Assembly (NCBI GenBank): GCA_032821775.1
Contig: JAVLRN010000005.1
Location: forward strand, 1,922,001-1,986,000
DNA: 64,000 bases
Source: Sanguinoderma infundibulare
Taxonomy: Eukaryota; Basidiomycota; Agaricomycetes; Polyporales; Polyporaceae
Direction of reading: 5' to 3'
The notes beneath the pieces are model-generated. The model had not been told where the DNA came from. It saw nothing but the letters and a program-made list of their open reading frames with translations, and searched no databases. The translations under genes and the position numbers were made by a program. This document shows positions 34,522 to 46,324 of this stretch, piece by piece. Position 1 is the stretch's first letter, and the number at the start of each line of letters is the position of its first letter.

Positions 34522-37500
34522 CTACTCTTGGCCCTGAATCTTCAGGACGCCTGCCAATACGCTGCCACCTGCGACGGGACGACTGAGTTTGTTCGCGCCT
34601 GCAGATCGCGTCCGTCAGCCACCAAGCCGGCCCGGGGCATTTGAGTCTCCCACTGTACATACCCGCTTTGACGTTGAACGTTGCACTGGGGAACGCTTCC
34701 AGGTTCGCGCTGCCTGCAAGGAGCAGTCGGACATCGCGCGCTCGCACATAGAAAAGGAAAAATCCTAATACTCACTGACGTTCCGCATCGCCCAGTACGT
34801 CGCGTTCGCCTGGTGCGGGTCGAGCGTGAGCGTGAAGAAGCCGCGGTACGAGCCCTCGCTCCACTGCAGGTCGGTGTTCGCGGCGACGAAGACCGTAGAG
34901 AGCTTGTCTGCGTTCTGTGGGGAGATGCCGGCGCCGAACGAGGACGTGGAGGTGACGGCGGTCCCTGCGAACTCGACGCCGATTGCGCCGTCGCCCGTGA
35001 TTGGGCTGTAGCTGCATATGAAGGTGCTCTGTCAGCAGCTGGTACGGGGAGTGTGGCGGGAACACTCGACGAACGTGACGGTCTGGTTGGGGTCTAGGGG
35101 GATGGGTGATTAAGCGAACATTAAGCACGGCTGTTGGCGCGAGTACTTACGAGCTAGGTCGCTGACCCAATTCGCGTGCGAATCTCCGGAAAGGATGATG
35201 GTGTTGTCGATCTTGTCGTTGTACAGGTGGTCGAGGACTCGGTTACGGTTGGACCGGTAGCCGTCCCAAGCGTCCTAACAAACAGACGCAGGCTGAGTAG
35301 GAGGACGTAGTGTGCAAGTTAGTTGGCTTACGACGTCGACTGCAACACGATCGTTGGGGCCTGTCAGATTCTCTTCATTTAGGAAAACACTTACGGGAAC
35401 CGCCTTCGTTCAGCATTGTGAAGACGATTTGCTGTCTATGCGAAAGTTCAACTTGGGCTCCCGATAAGCGTCGTATAACAATTCACCCGACAACGCGCCA
35501 TACTGCCCCACGAGCCTTCGATTCCGAGACGGTCTGGTAGAACCCTGAGCGGTATGCATCAGTAGGAAAAACCTTGACGTCTAAGGGCAAAGCACGTACA
35601 GGCTTCTTGCTCAGGGCCCATAAGCGAACGGTTCTTCACATCGGCGATGGAGTTAATGACTATGCCAAAGCTGGTGAGATGGAGGATCGCTTCATAAGCG
35701 CAGTTACACACAGTCTGGTTAAGACGTCGTCAGCTTAGACCAAGCCTACGCTGTGGACATTAGGAGACTTACCGGTGTTGTAGTAGAGCTATTGAAGCGA
35801 TTGATGTTTGAATATCATCTTTTCTCCGAGCCTATCAGGAGTAGCAGACTCACATCAGTAATGTCACGATCGTACTGTCCTATCAGGTTCAAGCCGGTCA
35901 GTTTGTCCCTACCAACAGCCCGGGGAAAGGGAACTTACGGGTATCCAACATCGTAAGGTCCTAAGCATCGATTCGTCAACGGTTACGAAAGAAGTCAACA
36001 ACAAAAGCTTACCAGAAGCTTGCCGATCTGGAAGTTGCGCCAGATACGGAGCTTGTCGTCGGGGTCGACTTGTCGAATGGGCATCCATTCGTGGTACGCA
36101 CGGACGGCGGCGAGCTTCCTGTCCGTGAAGCACGCACCTGATGGGGAGAAGCTGCATCCAAGAGCTGTATCGTTGCTGTCAGCAGTACCGGCCTTCCAGG
36201 ACTGGTCCGCGACTTCGTGATCATCCTGGCGAGTATACGATGCTTCAGCTACTTAATAAGGAAGCGGTCTCGGAGAACCTACCCTTAAAGCAGCACGCGA
36301 ATATTGTGTGAGGTACACGCCCTAGATATGACCATTTGAGCAATTACTCACCAGACGGTAATCCAAGGCCCTTTTTGGTGAGCATCCCTCAGGCTGACGT
36401 CCGTCCTGTACTGGTTCAAACGCAGGCGATAGTCGGCGATGGTCGCCAACTCCCGTCCAAGCGTCTGACGGCCAATATTCGCTCTGGAATTTTGCTCAGT
36501 AAGAACTGAGCCTCCTGTAGCCGCACCTGTGGATGAACCTACCCATTTCCGAGAGACTCGTAGATCTGTGCTCAACGAATAAGAAGTGGGGTCGAGAATC
36601 AGGTTTTAACAAGGAAGACGTACGTAATCACCAAGGTGCAAAAACAGGTCCGCAGACGTGTTGTGCGCGGCAACCCCATACGCATTGAACCATCCTACGC
36701 ATGAGGTCAGCTGTGCGATTTTGTACATGGACCGGGTAACTAACCTGACTGGTATTGAGAGCAGCTGAACACTGCCAAAGTCAAAGGTTTCCCCCCATTC
36801 ACCTGATCAGCAGGTGCTAAATATTCAGGTAAGTGAACAGTTCCACGGCAAATAAATGTCAACAGCGTACTGTTTGGGCTAGAAATCGTCCGTGTGGTGC
36901 CGACCGGACTTAATGTACTCGCGTTTGTGCAGTCGGAAAACTGGAACCAGTAATGGGTGTCCGGTTTCAGGTTCTTGGCTTCGACCTTCAGGGTCCAGTC
37001 GACATCATATGTGGTGAAGGCGTCTCCGGTGTCTATCTGGTGCCCAGATAGGTTGGCGTTGTCGAAGATCTTGAATGACACACAAATAGGAATGCTCTGA
37101 TCCGGAAGTTGGGCGCCGCTGGGGACTGCACGGGTCCAGAGCAAAACGGAATCGTCGAAGGGATCGCCCTAGTTGTTACTGAGTTCTGCATACCTCTCAG
37201 TTCCTGGCGAGCCCGACGAGAGACTTACACTAGCCACTGGACGAAGAAGGATCTGTTCAGACAGCGTGGCGAGACAGAAATCAGGAGACGCACCTGAATG
37301 AGTGAAGTTGATGCCGCCGTTGTAGATGAATGGGCTCTGCCGGATTCTTTAGTCCTGAAAAGATGCGTGGATGCATAGGATGTGCGAACCGAGCTGAAGT
37401 CACTTCCGTAGAACGTAGGGTACCCCTCATCTACGAAACCTTCCGAGCTTTGCGTATCGGCGAGCTGCGACGGCGTTGGACCGTCTATTTGCCTTTTCGC

Positions 37501-37721
37501 GAACGCTACGTGACGAGCGTGCAACGCACGAGTGTTGTGCGACAACTGACAGAATCCCACCAACGTAAGGTCGTAAGAATGTTACAGGAAATGGCTACTA
37601 GAACACTTACATGGTGAGCATTCGCGAAAGGCGAAGAGTAGGCCAAGTTGCGATCAAACAACTCCTTAGCACCCACGAAAGCGCCGAGTGACACAACGCT
37701 CGCTAGGAGCAGAGAGAGCAT
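34522..37721 (-). CDS. PhoD-like phosphatase, secreted or membrane-linked
   Basis: A metallophosphatase of the alkaline phosphatase D family, hydrolysing phosphate mono- or diesters. The start at 37721 opens with a hydrophobic MLSLLLASVVSLGAFVGA (signal peptide or anchor). The N-terminal Ig/fibronectin-like PhoD domain includes DSVLLWTRAVP and TLKVEAKNLKPDTHYWFQFS. The catalytic domain follows: LTLAVFSCSQYQSGWFNAYG, DLFVHLGDYV, GPWITVWDDHEVADQSWKAG, RNFQIGKLLDLTMLDTRQYD and NTIILSGDSHANWVSDLA. These supply the metal-binding Asp/His set. The C-terminus ends VLKIQGQE at 34522. About twelve introns are needed. CACGTG motifs lie about 320-400 bp upstream of the start (see repeat at 38040). Confidence 0.87.
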
Positions 37722-38792
37722 GGCTGGCTTGCCGCTTCAAATCACTGGGAGCGGGTCACTTCCAAATCCCCAAACGGCACCCTTAAGAATGTCCATAGGA
37801 CAGGGACCTATATGACGGTCAGCAAACGCCACAGACGCTTCCAGACTCACCATGAGGCAACCAACAATGGCACAACCCTACTACACCGGGAGTCGCGCTC
37901 CGGCGCACGTTGGCAGGATGTGGAGACGATTGGTTTGAGGTCACTGGCGCAAGGCAGAAAGTGCTGTGTCATTGGCGCCGCGACGGACCGCAGAAGGCAA
38001 GGCACAGAACATGCAGGTTGTATGTGAGAAAAATCAAGCCACACGTGAGGGAAAGGCGTACGTACAGGTACGCCTTTCCTTTCACACTGTCGTCCAAGAA
38101 CCTATATCGTGCCCCTCACGTGTGCGTTCATTGCTGTCTTCTGTGCTTCCAAGCGATACGCTGAAATTCGGAGCTATCAGTTTTCTCGGTACGAATACAA
38201 CCTTCGGCCGAGGAGGGGCTGACAGAAATAACAGGTTACAACATCCAAACCTCCTCGGGACATCCAAGTGTTAAGCAGAACGACCGAGTTATACGCTGCA
38301 GATTCAAGTGCACACTGGCGAGGACGTTGGCAGGCCGAGCCCCCCTGTTGGAAACTGTGGCTTTCAGATTGGCAATTCGCGTGGATGCCTGGTTTCTGAC
38401 AAACGCACCTGCTTTGCTATGAGAGATTCCCATTGCCTACGTGAAATTGAGCGATGGGGGAGCCCAACGACGAATGGCGGTGATGGTTGTACTCACTGAT
38501 ATTCCGCATGGCTCAACAGGTCGATTCTGCCTGGCGAGAGTCATGGGTCAGGGTGCAGAACCCGCGATAAGTAAGAGCCTTCACTCCATTGCACGTCTCC
38601 GTTCTCGGCAACATATACAATCAATCGTAAAATTCGTGATTGTTTACATCGGTGCAAAACATTGGTATCGGCATCTGTAACAAGATGTGAATATATGGCC
38701 CGACATCCCAAAGATAGAGACGCAACTTACACTCATACAAGAACTCCACCTGCATCATACAATCCTGCTTCCGTGACCATCTGACATCCATC
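37722..38792. other. Intergenic, PhoD promoter side
   Basis: 1.07 kb between two minus-strand genes. It carries the PhoD promoter (left) and the aldolase-like 3' UTR (right). No gene is supportable. The notable structure is the nested inverted repeat at 38040-38124. Confidence 0.55.
38040..38124. repeat. Nested inverted repeats with two CACGTG motifs
   Basis: The outer arms are perfect 12-bp inverted copies (CACACGTGAGGG at 38040-38051, CCCTCACGTGTG at 38113-38124). Inside lies a perfect 12-bp hairpin (GGAAAGGCGTAC at 38050-38061, loop of 6, GTACGCCTTTCC at 38068-38079). Each outer arm contains CACGTG (38042-38047 and 38117-38122), the core recognised by bHLH factors such as Pho4/NUC-1. Confidence 0.7.
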
Positions 38793-40042
38793 TTACTGGC
38801 TTCCGAAACCAAAATATACCCCCTCCTGCGCCTCGAGGGCCTGGAAGTGCGGTAGGCCGCTGAACCAGCCCCCAGGCAAAGTGCCGACGACGTTGTACGT
38901 GAACTTGGCCTCGGCGTCTGAGATCTTCACGGTCTTGCCACCCGTACCCGCAGCGGCGTCCGCCAAGAGCTGGACTTGACAGGACTTCTCAAGCGCGATG
39001 AAGAAGTGCATCGTCGCCTCGATCGAGTTGGTAGCGACGAGGAGGCCGTGATTCTGCAGTAGCCAGTTCCGCCTGTGAGCATAGCCATCCGAACGGCTTG
39101 CGGGCTGCAACACAAACCTGCAAAATCAATGCCTGAAGCGGGACGAAAAGGGTCAGCCCCGGGGCAGGAGATGTTTGGTGAGGACGAACCTTCTTGTTCC
39201 CAAGCGCCTTCACGATCTGCGCGCCTTCCTCTTCATCCAGCACGACGCCTCCATACTGACTGTACACAGCGTGGTCCTGCGCATACAACTCTCACGTTCG
39301 CTTCCACAACCAATTATCAGACCATAGCTCTCACCTCGTAAAACGCGCAGCTGTCCTGGGTGATCATGTCTAGAGGCTTGCCCAACGTCGCGAACGCGCG
39401 ACCGTAAACCGAATGCGAGTGGGCGGCACAATGGACGTCCGGGCGCGCGGCGTGGATGGCGGAGTGGATCATGAAGGCAGCCTTGTTCAGGAGCGTGTTC
39501 GGGCCAGACTCGGCGGGCTGGACGGCGCCATGGTGATCGACGAGGATGAGGTCTTGGGGTTGGATCAAGGTGAAGTGCTTCCCCTAGCAGTGGTCGGGCG
39601 CGGATCAACACCGGAGCATACGTCGCGCAAGGCAATTGAAGCAGGATGATACTCACGAATGGATTCACCCAGAAGCAGTCAGTCCGTAAGGGGTCCTACA
39701 TGTGGCCGTCGTGAGCATTTGCGTCGAGCCAAACTGCCGGCCACTCCAACGCGCTCGGCTATCATCGTACTCACTCGGACCGTGATGTGTCCGGCAACGC
39801 CCTCATCGTACCCATACTTGCCTGCGGTGGACATCAGCCAAACCCCTCAATATGGCCATGGAGATGCCGGAATCGAGCTGACCGAAGATCCTGAAAGCTT
39901 GTGCGAGCCGGAACTTGAGCCACGTACGCTCCTGCTCCTTCGAGCTGAACTGCGGGGGCCTGGGCACCTTCCCGACGGCAACGCCGGTCTTGGGCACGGA
40001 GTCGTCCTTCAAGGGGTCGGTAGAGGTAGCGGTCGGTGCCAT
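38793..40042 (-). CDS. Class II aldolase/adducin family protein
   Basis: A metal-dependent aldolase-type fold; the fungal member's reaction is unknown. The start at 40042 (MAPTATSTDPLKDD) is preceded in frame by a stop with no other ATG, although an extra upstream exon is possible. Domain motifs: ERTWLKFRLAQAFRIFG, YDEGVAGHITVRDP, WVNPF, LILVDHHGAVQ and NKAAFMIHSAIHAARPDV. The metal-ligand region AAHSHSVYGRAFA and the third His in LQNHGLLVATNSIEAT are intact, so enzymatic metal binding looks preserved. The C-terminus PHFQALEAQEGVYFGFGSQ ends at 38793. Five or six introns. Confidence 0.85.
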
Positions 40043-40474
40043 GGTTGTGGCGGTTTGAACCCCTGGAGGTCTGGCTCTGGGAGAGGGGGCCGGCGCGGTC
40101 GAGGCTGAGGAAGACGCGGGTTCGTACTCGTCGGCGCGCTGTTTGAGCTGTGCGCATTAATAATAATATGCCGGGTCGGTGGCCAGCGTGAGGATTAGAT
40201 TTCGATCGGGATTGTGGGAGGAGGGCGAGTTTGGCCGCTCTCATAGACCTTTCGGCTATCGTGGCCGGTTTGCGCTCACTTCCAAACCCACAAGACCACT
40301 TTGGACATCAAGTGTGATACTGAGGGCTGGATGATGGGACATTGATTTAAATGGGCTGGGAAAAGGGGTACGCAACTAGGCTGGGTATATCATAGAACAA
40401 GAACAATACTACCATAAAGTAGAGCGATTACGCCAGCGTGAAGACGAACTATACCGCCTCAAGTACAATCGCAC
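40043..40474. other. Intergenic between two minus-strand genes
   Basis: 432 bp. It should carry the promoter of the aldolase-like gene and the 3' UTR of the SWIM/RING gene. No other feature was seen. Confidence 0.55.
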
Positions 40475-41923
40475 TTAGAAATAGTCTTGGTACCCGTAGT
40501 ACCGCCGGCCCCTGGTCGGCCCATGGTAGTCTGCACGGATAGATCAGCACCTAGTCCGAGCGTAGAAACACACACAACGCACATGAGCTAGTATCACGGA
40601 CGGGGTTGACCCCTGCGGCTGCGCTGAGGTTGAGGTACCCTTCGGAAAACTGCGCACCGCCAGCTCTCGCTCCGCCTGCTCCCGCGGCGGGGGCGGGCCA
40701 CTTGGCACGGCACCACACGCAATTCACGGTCTTTCCTTGGCCAGTTTGGGTCGTCCACCCTAGCATCGCGTTAGCCCAACACCACGTGTTCGCGTGCAAG
40801 GTACTCACATTGCTGGAAGCAGTCTTTGTGCAAGCCCTTGCCGCACTCCCCGCAGAAGGTGAGCGTCTTCTCGTCGGCGCCGTGCATGCCTTCATAACAG
40901 ATCGCACAGTCGTCGCCTTCTTCAGGAAGACGCTTGTTGTTCTTTTGCGCGCCGGAGGCGACCTTTCTGCCTGTCACTTGGGAAAACGCCTCTTGAACGC
41001 GCTCATCCGCGACTGCCCCGGGAGCGCGTGGGGCACGGGCAAAGATCTCCTCCAGTTCAGAGGTGAGAAGCGCTCTTGAAAGTAACCCGAAATTGGTGAT
41101 CTGTAGTGTGGACGCGAGTGCAAGGGCTTACTTCTGGTACCAGTGGCCGGATCTCTGAGACACTTGAAGAACTGAGTTGCGGGATAAGTCGGCAGCAAAC
41201 AGTGTGTGTCCAAAGCCCTACTGACCCTTCAAGAATATGAAGAGCTACAAATTTCGGTCAGGAATAGATAGAACACTGAGCAAACGAAAGTGCTCACAAT
41301 GTGCTTGCAGTGGTGACCCTTCAGGGCATCGGGACCTAACTAGGATGAGGATCTCTCCATACACTGTTGGAAACATGTTGTGGCGTACAATTGCAAGAAG
41401 GCTTCTTGTCAATAACCACAGTGTACACCTTCAGGAGCCGTCGAGCACGGTCAGCCACCGAGCGTGAGCCACAGACCACTCCATGACTGACGTTACCGGT
41501 CGAGCCGAGGACGCTGAATTCTTCCCTGAGCGCGTTTCCTTCCCTTCTGCGATCAATCATATAGAACCTGTGGGAATGATGAATGCCCACGTCAATCACG
41601 CCGGATAATTTCAAGACGAACCTTTGGGCCCCCACGCGCAGGGCTCGGACCATGATGTCCTTCGGGCACGACTTCTTAAACACGGCACCGCGTTTCTCGG
41701 GAACAGGAGCGTCGGGATCCTTCGCTTTGCGAGCTCTCTTCGACTTCGGCGGAGAGTCAACCACGATGGGGTTGCGGGAGGACCCAGAGGCGGCGGCGCT
41801 GGAACCAGACGGGTGCTGATAGTTGTTGGATGGTGGAAGCATTGTCGGGATGCTGGGCCCAGGGACCCAGCCCGCGTACGGGTCGTCGTACGGGTCATCA
41901 ACCGCCTTTCTCTTCCTGGGCAT
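40475..41923 (-). CDS. SWIM + RING finger protein, putative E3 ubiquitin ligase
   Basis: Combines a SWIM zinc finger and a RING-type finger, the arrangement seen in the MEX/ZSWIM2 type of ubiquitin ligase. The start at 41923 (MPRKRKAVDDPYDD) leads to a disordered N-terminus with a basic KSKRARKAKD patch. The SWIM-associated fold follows (VVIDKKPSCNC). An intron joins it to PDALKGHHCKHILFIFLKVL, giving the C-x-C-...-C-x-H SWIM ligands. The RING reads DDCAICYEGMHGADEK, FCGECGKGLHKDCFQQC and VNCVWCRAKW. The tail ends GRRYYGYQDYF at 40475, through an intron with donor GTGCGT. The target is unknown. Its start faces the cis-prenyltransferase 160 bp away. Confidence 0.84.
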
Positions 41924-42083
41924 AGCGAAAGTGAAGCAAACGGAGGTGGGGGGAAAGTGTCGCAACTGAAGGGATCTGGGTGTGGCTGGATTCGCGGAGG
42001 TCAAACGCAAGAACAAGCTTGCGCCGGCAAGTAGCGGACCCACGCGCGCCCCCGACGCGGCGCGACGTGGCTTCCCCCACAGC
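41924..42083. promoter_or_regulatory. Compact bidirectional promoter
   Basis: Only 160 bp separate the start codons of the SWIM/RING gene and the cis-prenyltransferase, so both transcripts must start from shared or overlapping promoter sequence. Confidence 0.5.
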
Positions 42084-43152
42084 ATGGCTCTCCAACTCGT
42101 CCGCTCCTCCCTCGGCTGGCTCAGCGACAAGGCCGAAGCGAAGGCCCGTGATGCCCTCATTTCTGTCCTTTCGGCAGGCCCGGTGCCGAAGCACGTCGCG
42201 TTTATCCTCGACGGGAACAGGCGGTACGCCAGAAGCAAGCACAGGCCCATAAAGGAAGGCCACTACGAAGGGTTCTGGGCTCTGCGCAAGGTGTGTTCGC
42301 TGTGTCTCCTGCCGGTCCGTCGGTGCGTCCTCACGGCGCATGTAGATGCTCGAATCGTGCATGAACATGGGCGTGCAGTGCGTGAGCGCGTACGTGTTCT
42401 CTATCGAGAACTTCAAGCGGTCCCCGGAGGAGGTGGAGGCACTCATGGACCTCGCGGAGGAGAAGCTACTCGAGTTCGCTCAGCAAGGGTGCGCTGCGCT
42501 GGTTGCTCGTCACCACGCCGTCTCATTCGTCCCAGAGAGATCCTAGACAAGTACGGCATCCGTCTCGTGATAGTCGGCCGCTGGGAGCTGCTTCCAGAGA
42601 GGGTACAGATCGCCGCCCAGAAGGCCCTGGAGAGGACAAAGCATAACAAGAAGTGCGTGAATTCTTACCCGGACGTCGTTACCTTGCGTGCTGAACGAGG
42701 GTACACAGCGCTATATTCAACATGTGCTTCCCATATACCAGCCGGGAAGAAATCATGAACGCCGTGCAGCAGACCGTCCGAGAACGCCTGGACGACGACT
42801 CGTTGGATGAGTGAGTATCTCCACTCCGACCCTCCGCGTTCAGAAGGCTGACGGCGTTTCCGAAAGGAAAATCACCGTGGACGACCTCGAGGCTCACTTG
42901 CGGACAGCGGGTAGTCCGCCTCTCGATATTCTCATCCGCACCAGTGGCGTAAAACGCCTCAGTGACTACATGCTCTGGCAGGTACGGGCCCTCATACATG
43001 TCCGCCATATTAGCTGTTAATCATCATGTACCCAGTGTTCCGACGACACACAGATCCAGTTCTCGGACAAGTACTGGCCTGACTTCGGTTTCTGGGACTT
43101 CATACCTATCATTTTGGACTATCAGAGGAAAGTTTGGGCTAGCCAGCCTTGA
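42084..43152 (+). CDS. RER2: Dehydrodolichyl diphosphate synthase (cis-prenyltransferase)
   Basis: Adds isopentenyl units in cis to farnesyl diphosphate to make the dolichol backbone for N-glycosylation and GPI anchors, at the ER. The start at 42084 (MALQLVRSSLGWLSD) leads to the catalytic-Asp motif HVAFILDGNRRYA, then SAYVFSIENFKRS, YGIRLVIVGRWELLPE and LNVCFPYTSREEIMNAV. The substrate-binding motif ILIRTSGVKRLSDYMLWQ precedes the terminal IQFSDKYWPDFGFWDFIPII. Six exons or so; the stop is at 43150-43152. All five conserved regions of the family are present. Subunit need (Nus1 partner) cannot be judged. Confidence 0.93.
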
Positions 43153-43648
43153 CTTGCCGTCTTACCCTTCTCTTGCATCTTCTCGCATAACTTATTCCTT
43201 TCCTTCTCTTTATAATGCCACACTTGGCTTCGAATGACGGTATTCCACGGCTGCGACCATATTTGATATTCGACTCTCCAGCGTGCGTAGTGTGTAAGTA
43301 CAACGGGCTCATTATGTTGGGAACGGCTATCTACCGGCACAATTACAGTTTACGAAAAGCACGAGCGACAGCGACGAGAACAGCGAGTACATGTGCGACG
43401 AAGATACAAAACAAGTGAACAGATGACATGAGACATTAGTCAGAGTCGCGGTGCAAACGGTCAGAAGTCAGAATCATGGGGGGATGTGGGGGGATGCGAG
43501 AGAGGGAGCCTGAGATAGAACACCTGTTGAACATATCTACATACGCATAGCGATACCTATTATGGTCCTTCAAGTCAAGTCCGAATGCAAGAAACACACC
43601 AATCACAGCAGCGGGAGGGTAGGGGACATTAGAACTTGGTGGAAGGAA
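43153..43648. other. Convergent intergenic region
   Basis: 496 bp between the cis-prenyltransferase and CCCH paralogue 2 stops. Nothing beyond 3' UTR sequence is expected or seen. Confidence 0.6.
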
Positions 43649-46324
43649 TCACGAGTGCTGCACGCGCTGCACGGGCGGGGGCGGGGGCATCATCGCCATC
43701 TGCTCCTGCAGGAGCGTCTGCGGGTCCGGATAGCTGTCGAGCACGGGCTTGACGGTGCTCACCATCGCAACCGCGGGCTGGAGGATAGTGAAGAGCTGCC
43801 GACAGATGATCTCCTCGTTGCTCTTCATGCTCTCTTCCACGCCGCACTTGAGGCGGCCGAGCGCGCGCTCGACGACGGACATCAGGTCCGCCACGAGCGC
43901 CGCCTTCAGGTGCTCCGTGATCTCCTCTGCCGTCGGGGGCTGGGGTTGAGGCGGCGGGAGCGACGCGCCGTGCTGGTCTATTATAGCGCGAAGGTCGGCG
44001 AGGGACTGGTCGGTGCTCGCGCACCGCGCCGTGAGCTCGTTCCGACTGTTCTCGAGCTGCATGCATAATAGATCAGCACCAGCACAAGGCAGAGAAAGCC
44101 GTGAGGCGGACACTGACCTCTTGTACCTTCATGTTCAGCCTGGTGTTCTCACTCGCGAGCTCGTAATAGTCCAGTTTCTGCGTCATCCCGCGCTGCTTGT
44201 AGTTCTCGAGCGCCTCCGTGCCCATGTTGATGTCCTTCTTCGCCTTCTTGAACCGCTTCTTGAGGTCCGCCACGTCCTCCTTCAGCTCTTCGTAAGACCT
44301 CGGGGGCGCAGGCCGCTCCGGCAGCACCTCGCCCTCCTCGCTCGGCGTCTCAGATATCCGCGGGGGTACAAGCCTCTGGAACCCCCGCTCCTCTAGCTCC
44401 CGTAGGAGGACCTCCGTCACTGTGGGCCCCGACGTGCGGATCTCGTCAATCGCGTACTCGAGATCCGTCACCCGCTCATTCATGTTGTCCTCCATATCCT
44501 TGATCTCCGACAGGAGCTTGCGCTCCGACGCGATGGGCGTCCACTTGGCCTTGTTCAACTGCGCCTTCGCCCGCGCCTCCTCCTCCTCCGCCGCCTTTCG
44601 CGCCTCCTCCTCCGCCTGCAGCCGCTGCTCCTCCGCGAGCCGGTACGCGGCCTGGTGCTGCTCGACCATTGGCCTGATCTGATCCAACCAGCTCTGGATT
44701 TCCGCGGCGTACGAGCGCACCAGCTCGAGCTCGCTCTCGTGCGTGTCGCCCTCGGCCGGGACGGGCAGGCCCTGGAGTGGGTAGCGCGCGAGGTGGTCGA
44801 GGCAGCAGTTGAGCTGCCGCTGTATCTCGCTGATCGCGTCGTCCGTCTTCTGGTGGAGCTTCTCGAGCTTGCTGTGCACGTTGACCATAGACGCGCTCTG
44901 GTACGCCTTGGACCGGTGGAGTCTTCGCTGCTTCTCGCGCGATTCCTCGAGAGTCTTCAGCTCCAATTGGAGCGAGACGGCTTTCGATAGGGTGCTGTGG
45001 ATGTGTGAGGAAAAGTCAGTGGGACCGAAGCGATCACAGGTGAATGCAAGGCACTCACCGAGTAAAGTCTTTCCACATCGCTTTGAGGCCCACAGGGAGT
45101 GGCTGATCTCGAGGGAGGGGTTCCGGAGAGATGTCCATATCCTGTTCCATCACCTCAGCTTGTGGTGGCTGGTGTTCATGCAGTTGACCAAGCTCAGGCT
45201 GGTGGTGCGACACGTCCATATTCTCCGCAGGAGTGTACGCTGGGAATGCGAACGGGTTTGTTTTGGATGAGGACGCGGATTCTGGGCCCGCATTCGAAGT
45301 CGGGATTGGGACACCCATGCTACTCATCCTCATCCCCTCCCGCGCTTTCTGCATGTCCCTCGCGGCATTCATAGCAGCAGCTTGGTCCTCCAAAGAAGCG
45401 CCGGCTACCGATAACTTCCTGCGCGGGTCCTGGGGCGTACGGGGGTCTTGAGGGCACCGGATCGGCGAGCGGGGCGTGCGCGATGTCGGGAAATCGATCT
45501 GAGGAGTGTAGAAACTGGCTTGGGGGCTCTCCGCCACGGGACTCTCCACGACTTCCCTGCCCTTGCCTTTGTCCTCCGGTGCGGGGAAGCTCGACCTCGT
45601 GGAGTCCTTGCTGTGCTCTGGCGACTTCTGAGGGAAGTCCCCCCAACCTTCTCCTGCTCCCGACCCAGACGGCGCTGCTCCCCATCCACCCGCTCCGGCC
45701 TCGCTCACGCTTGCTGGATCTCCCCATGTAAACTCCTCGGCAGCGTTCCCCCAGCCGCTATTCTGGGACGGCGTCCAGTCCATTGCGCTCGAGGACGACG
45801 ACGGCTGAGTCTGCGCGCCGGTACGCGCCCAGGGGTTGTTGCTCGACGAGGCCGCCTGCGCGTCGCTCTCTTCCCAAGGACTGCCCGCGATCGCCTTGTT
45901 GCCCCAGCCCGACGAAGACGCGGCGGCCTCCATCATCCTCCTCGGGCCGGTCGGGATCGCGTTCGAGCTCGTCACCTGCGGGGCCTCTCTGCGACTATTC
46001 CAGCTCCATCCGGAATCACCGCCCCTGCCCCGCTCCTCTCCTCGGTCGCGGCCATGATCCCAGTCTTGGCCTCGCTCTCGGTCGCGGTGGCCCTGGTAAG
46101 CAGGAGTCCACGGCTTGGATATCCGCGCCGCGGTCCACTGCGGATGGCTTGGGTGGACGAAGTTGCAGTCGGAGCCCTTGCGGCAGCCACCGCCGATCGG
46201 CGCGCCGTTAGCGTCGTAGAACTGGTCATGGGGAAGAGGACGAGGTCGGCGTCGGTTGGACATTCCAGTACTAAGGGAGTTGAATGTGAAGAGGAGTGCT
46301 CACCTTGCAGCGGACGTTAGGCAT
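43649..46324 (-). CDS. CCCH zinc-finger / coiled-coil protein, paralogue 2
   Basis: Function unknown; one CCCH finger suggests RNA binding. The true start is a 21-nt exon at 46304-46324 (MPNVRCK). Removing 46222-46303 joins it in frame to FYDANGAPIGGGCRKGSDCN and FVHPSHPQW, completing C-x13-C-x5-C-x3-H. The ATG at 46263 lies inside that intron and would lose the first Cys ligand. An Arg/Gly/Trp-rich and Ser-rich disordered middle follows. After an intron near 45000-45060 comes a long coiled coil with an Ala/Glu stretch (EEARKAAEEEEARAKAQ). The C-terminal module (TAEEITEHLKAALVADLMSV, then ICRQLFTILQPAVAMVSTV) resembles that of the gene at 16763-19189. The stop is at 43649. Confidence 0.76.

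Noticed and set aside
22738..37721. Secondary-metabolite or lignin-degradation cluster
   Set aside because: The GMC oxidase, TAP-like hydrolase and PhoD phosphatase are separated by housekeeping genes (TOM40, HSP70). No backbone synthase, P450 or transporter is present.
42443..43020. Minus-strand gene opposite the cis-prenyltransferase
   Set aside because: Short frames without start context or domain; the plus-strand exons are fully explained by the RER2 family.
45448..46320. 290-codon plus-strand frame opposite CCCH paralogue 2
   Set aside because: Arg/Cys-rich shadow of the disordered region of the real gene; no family features.
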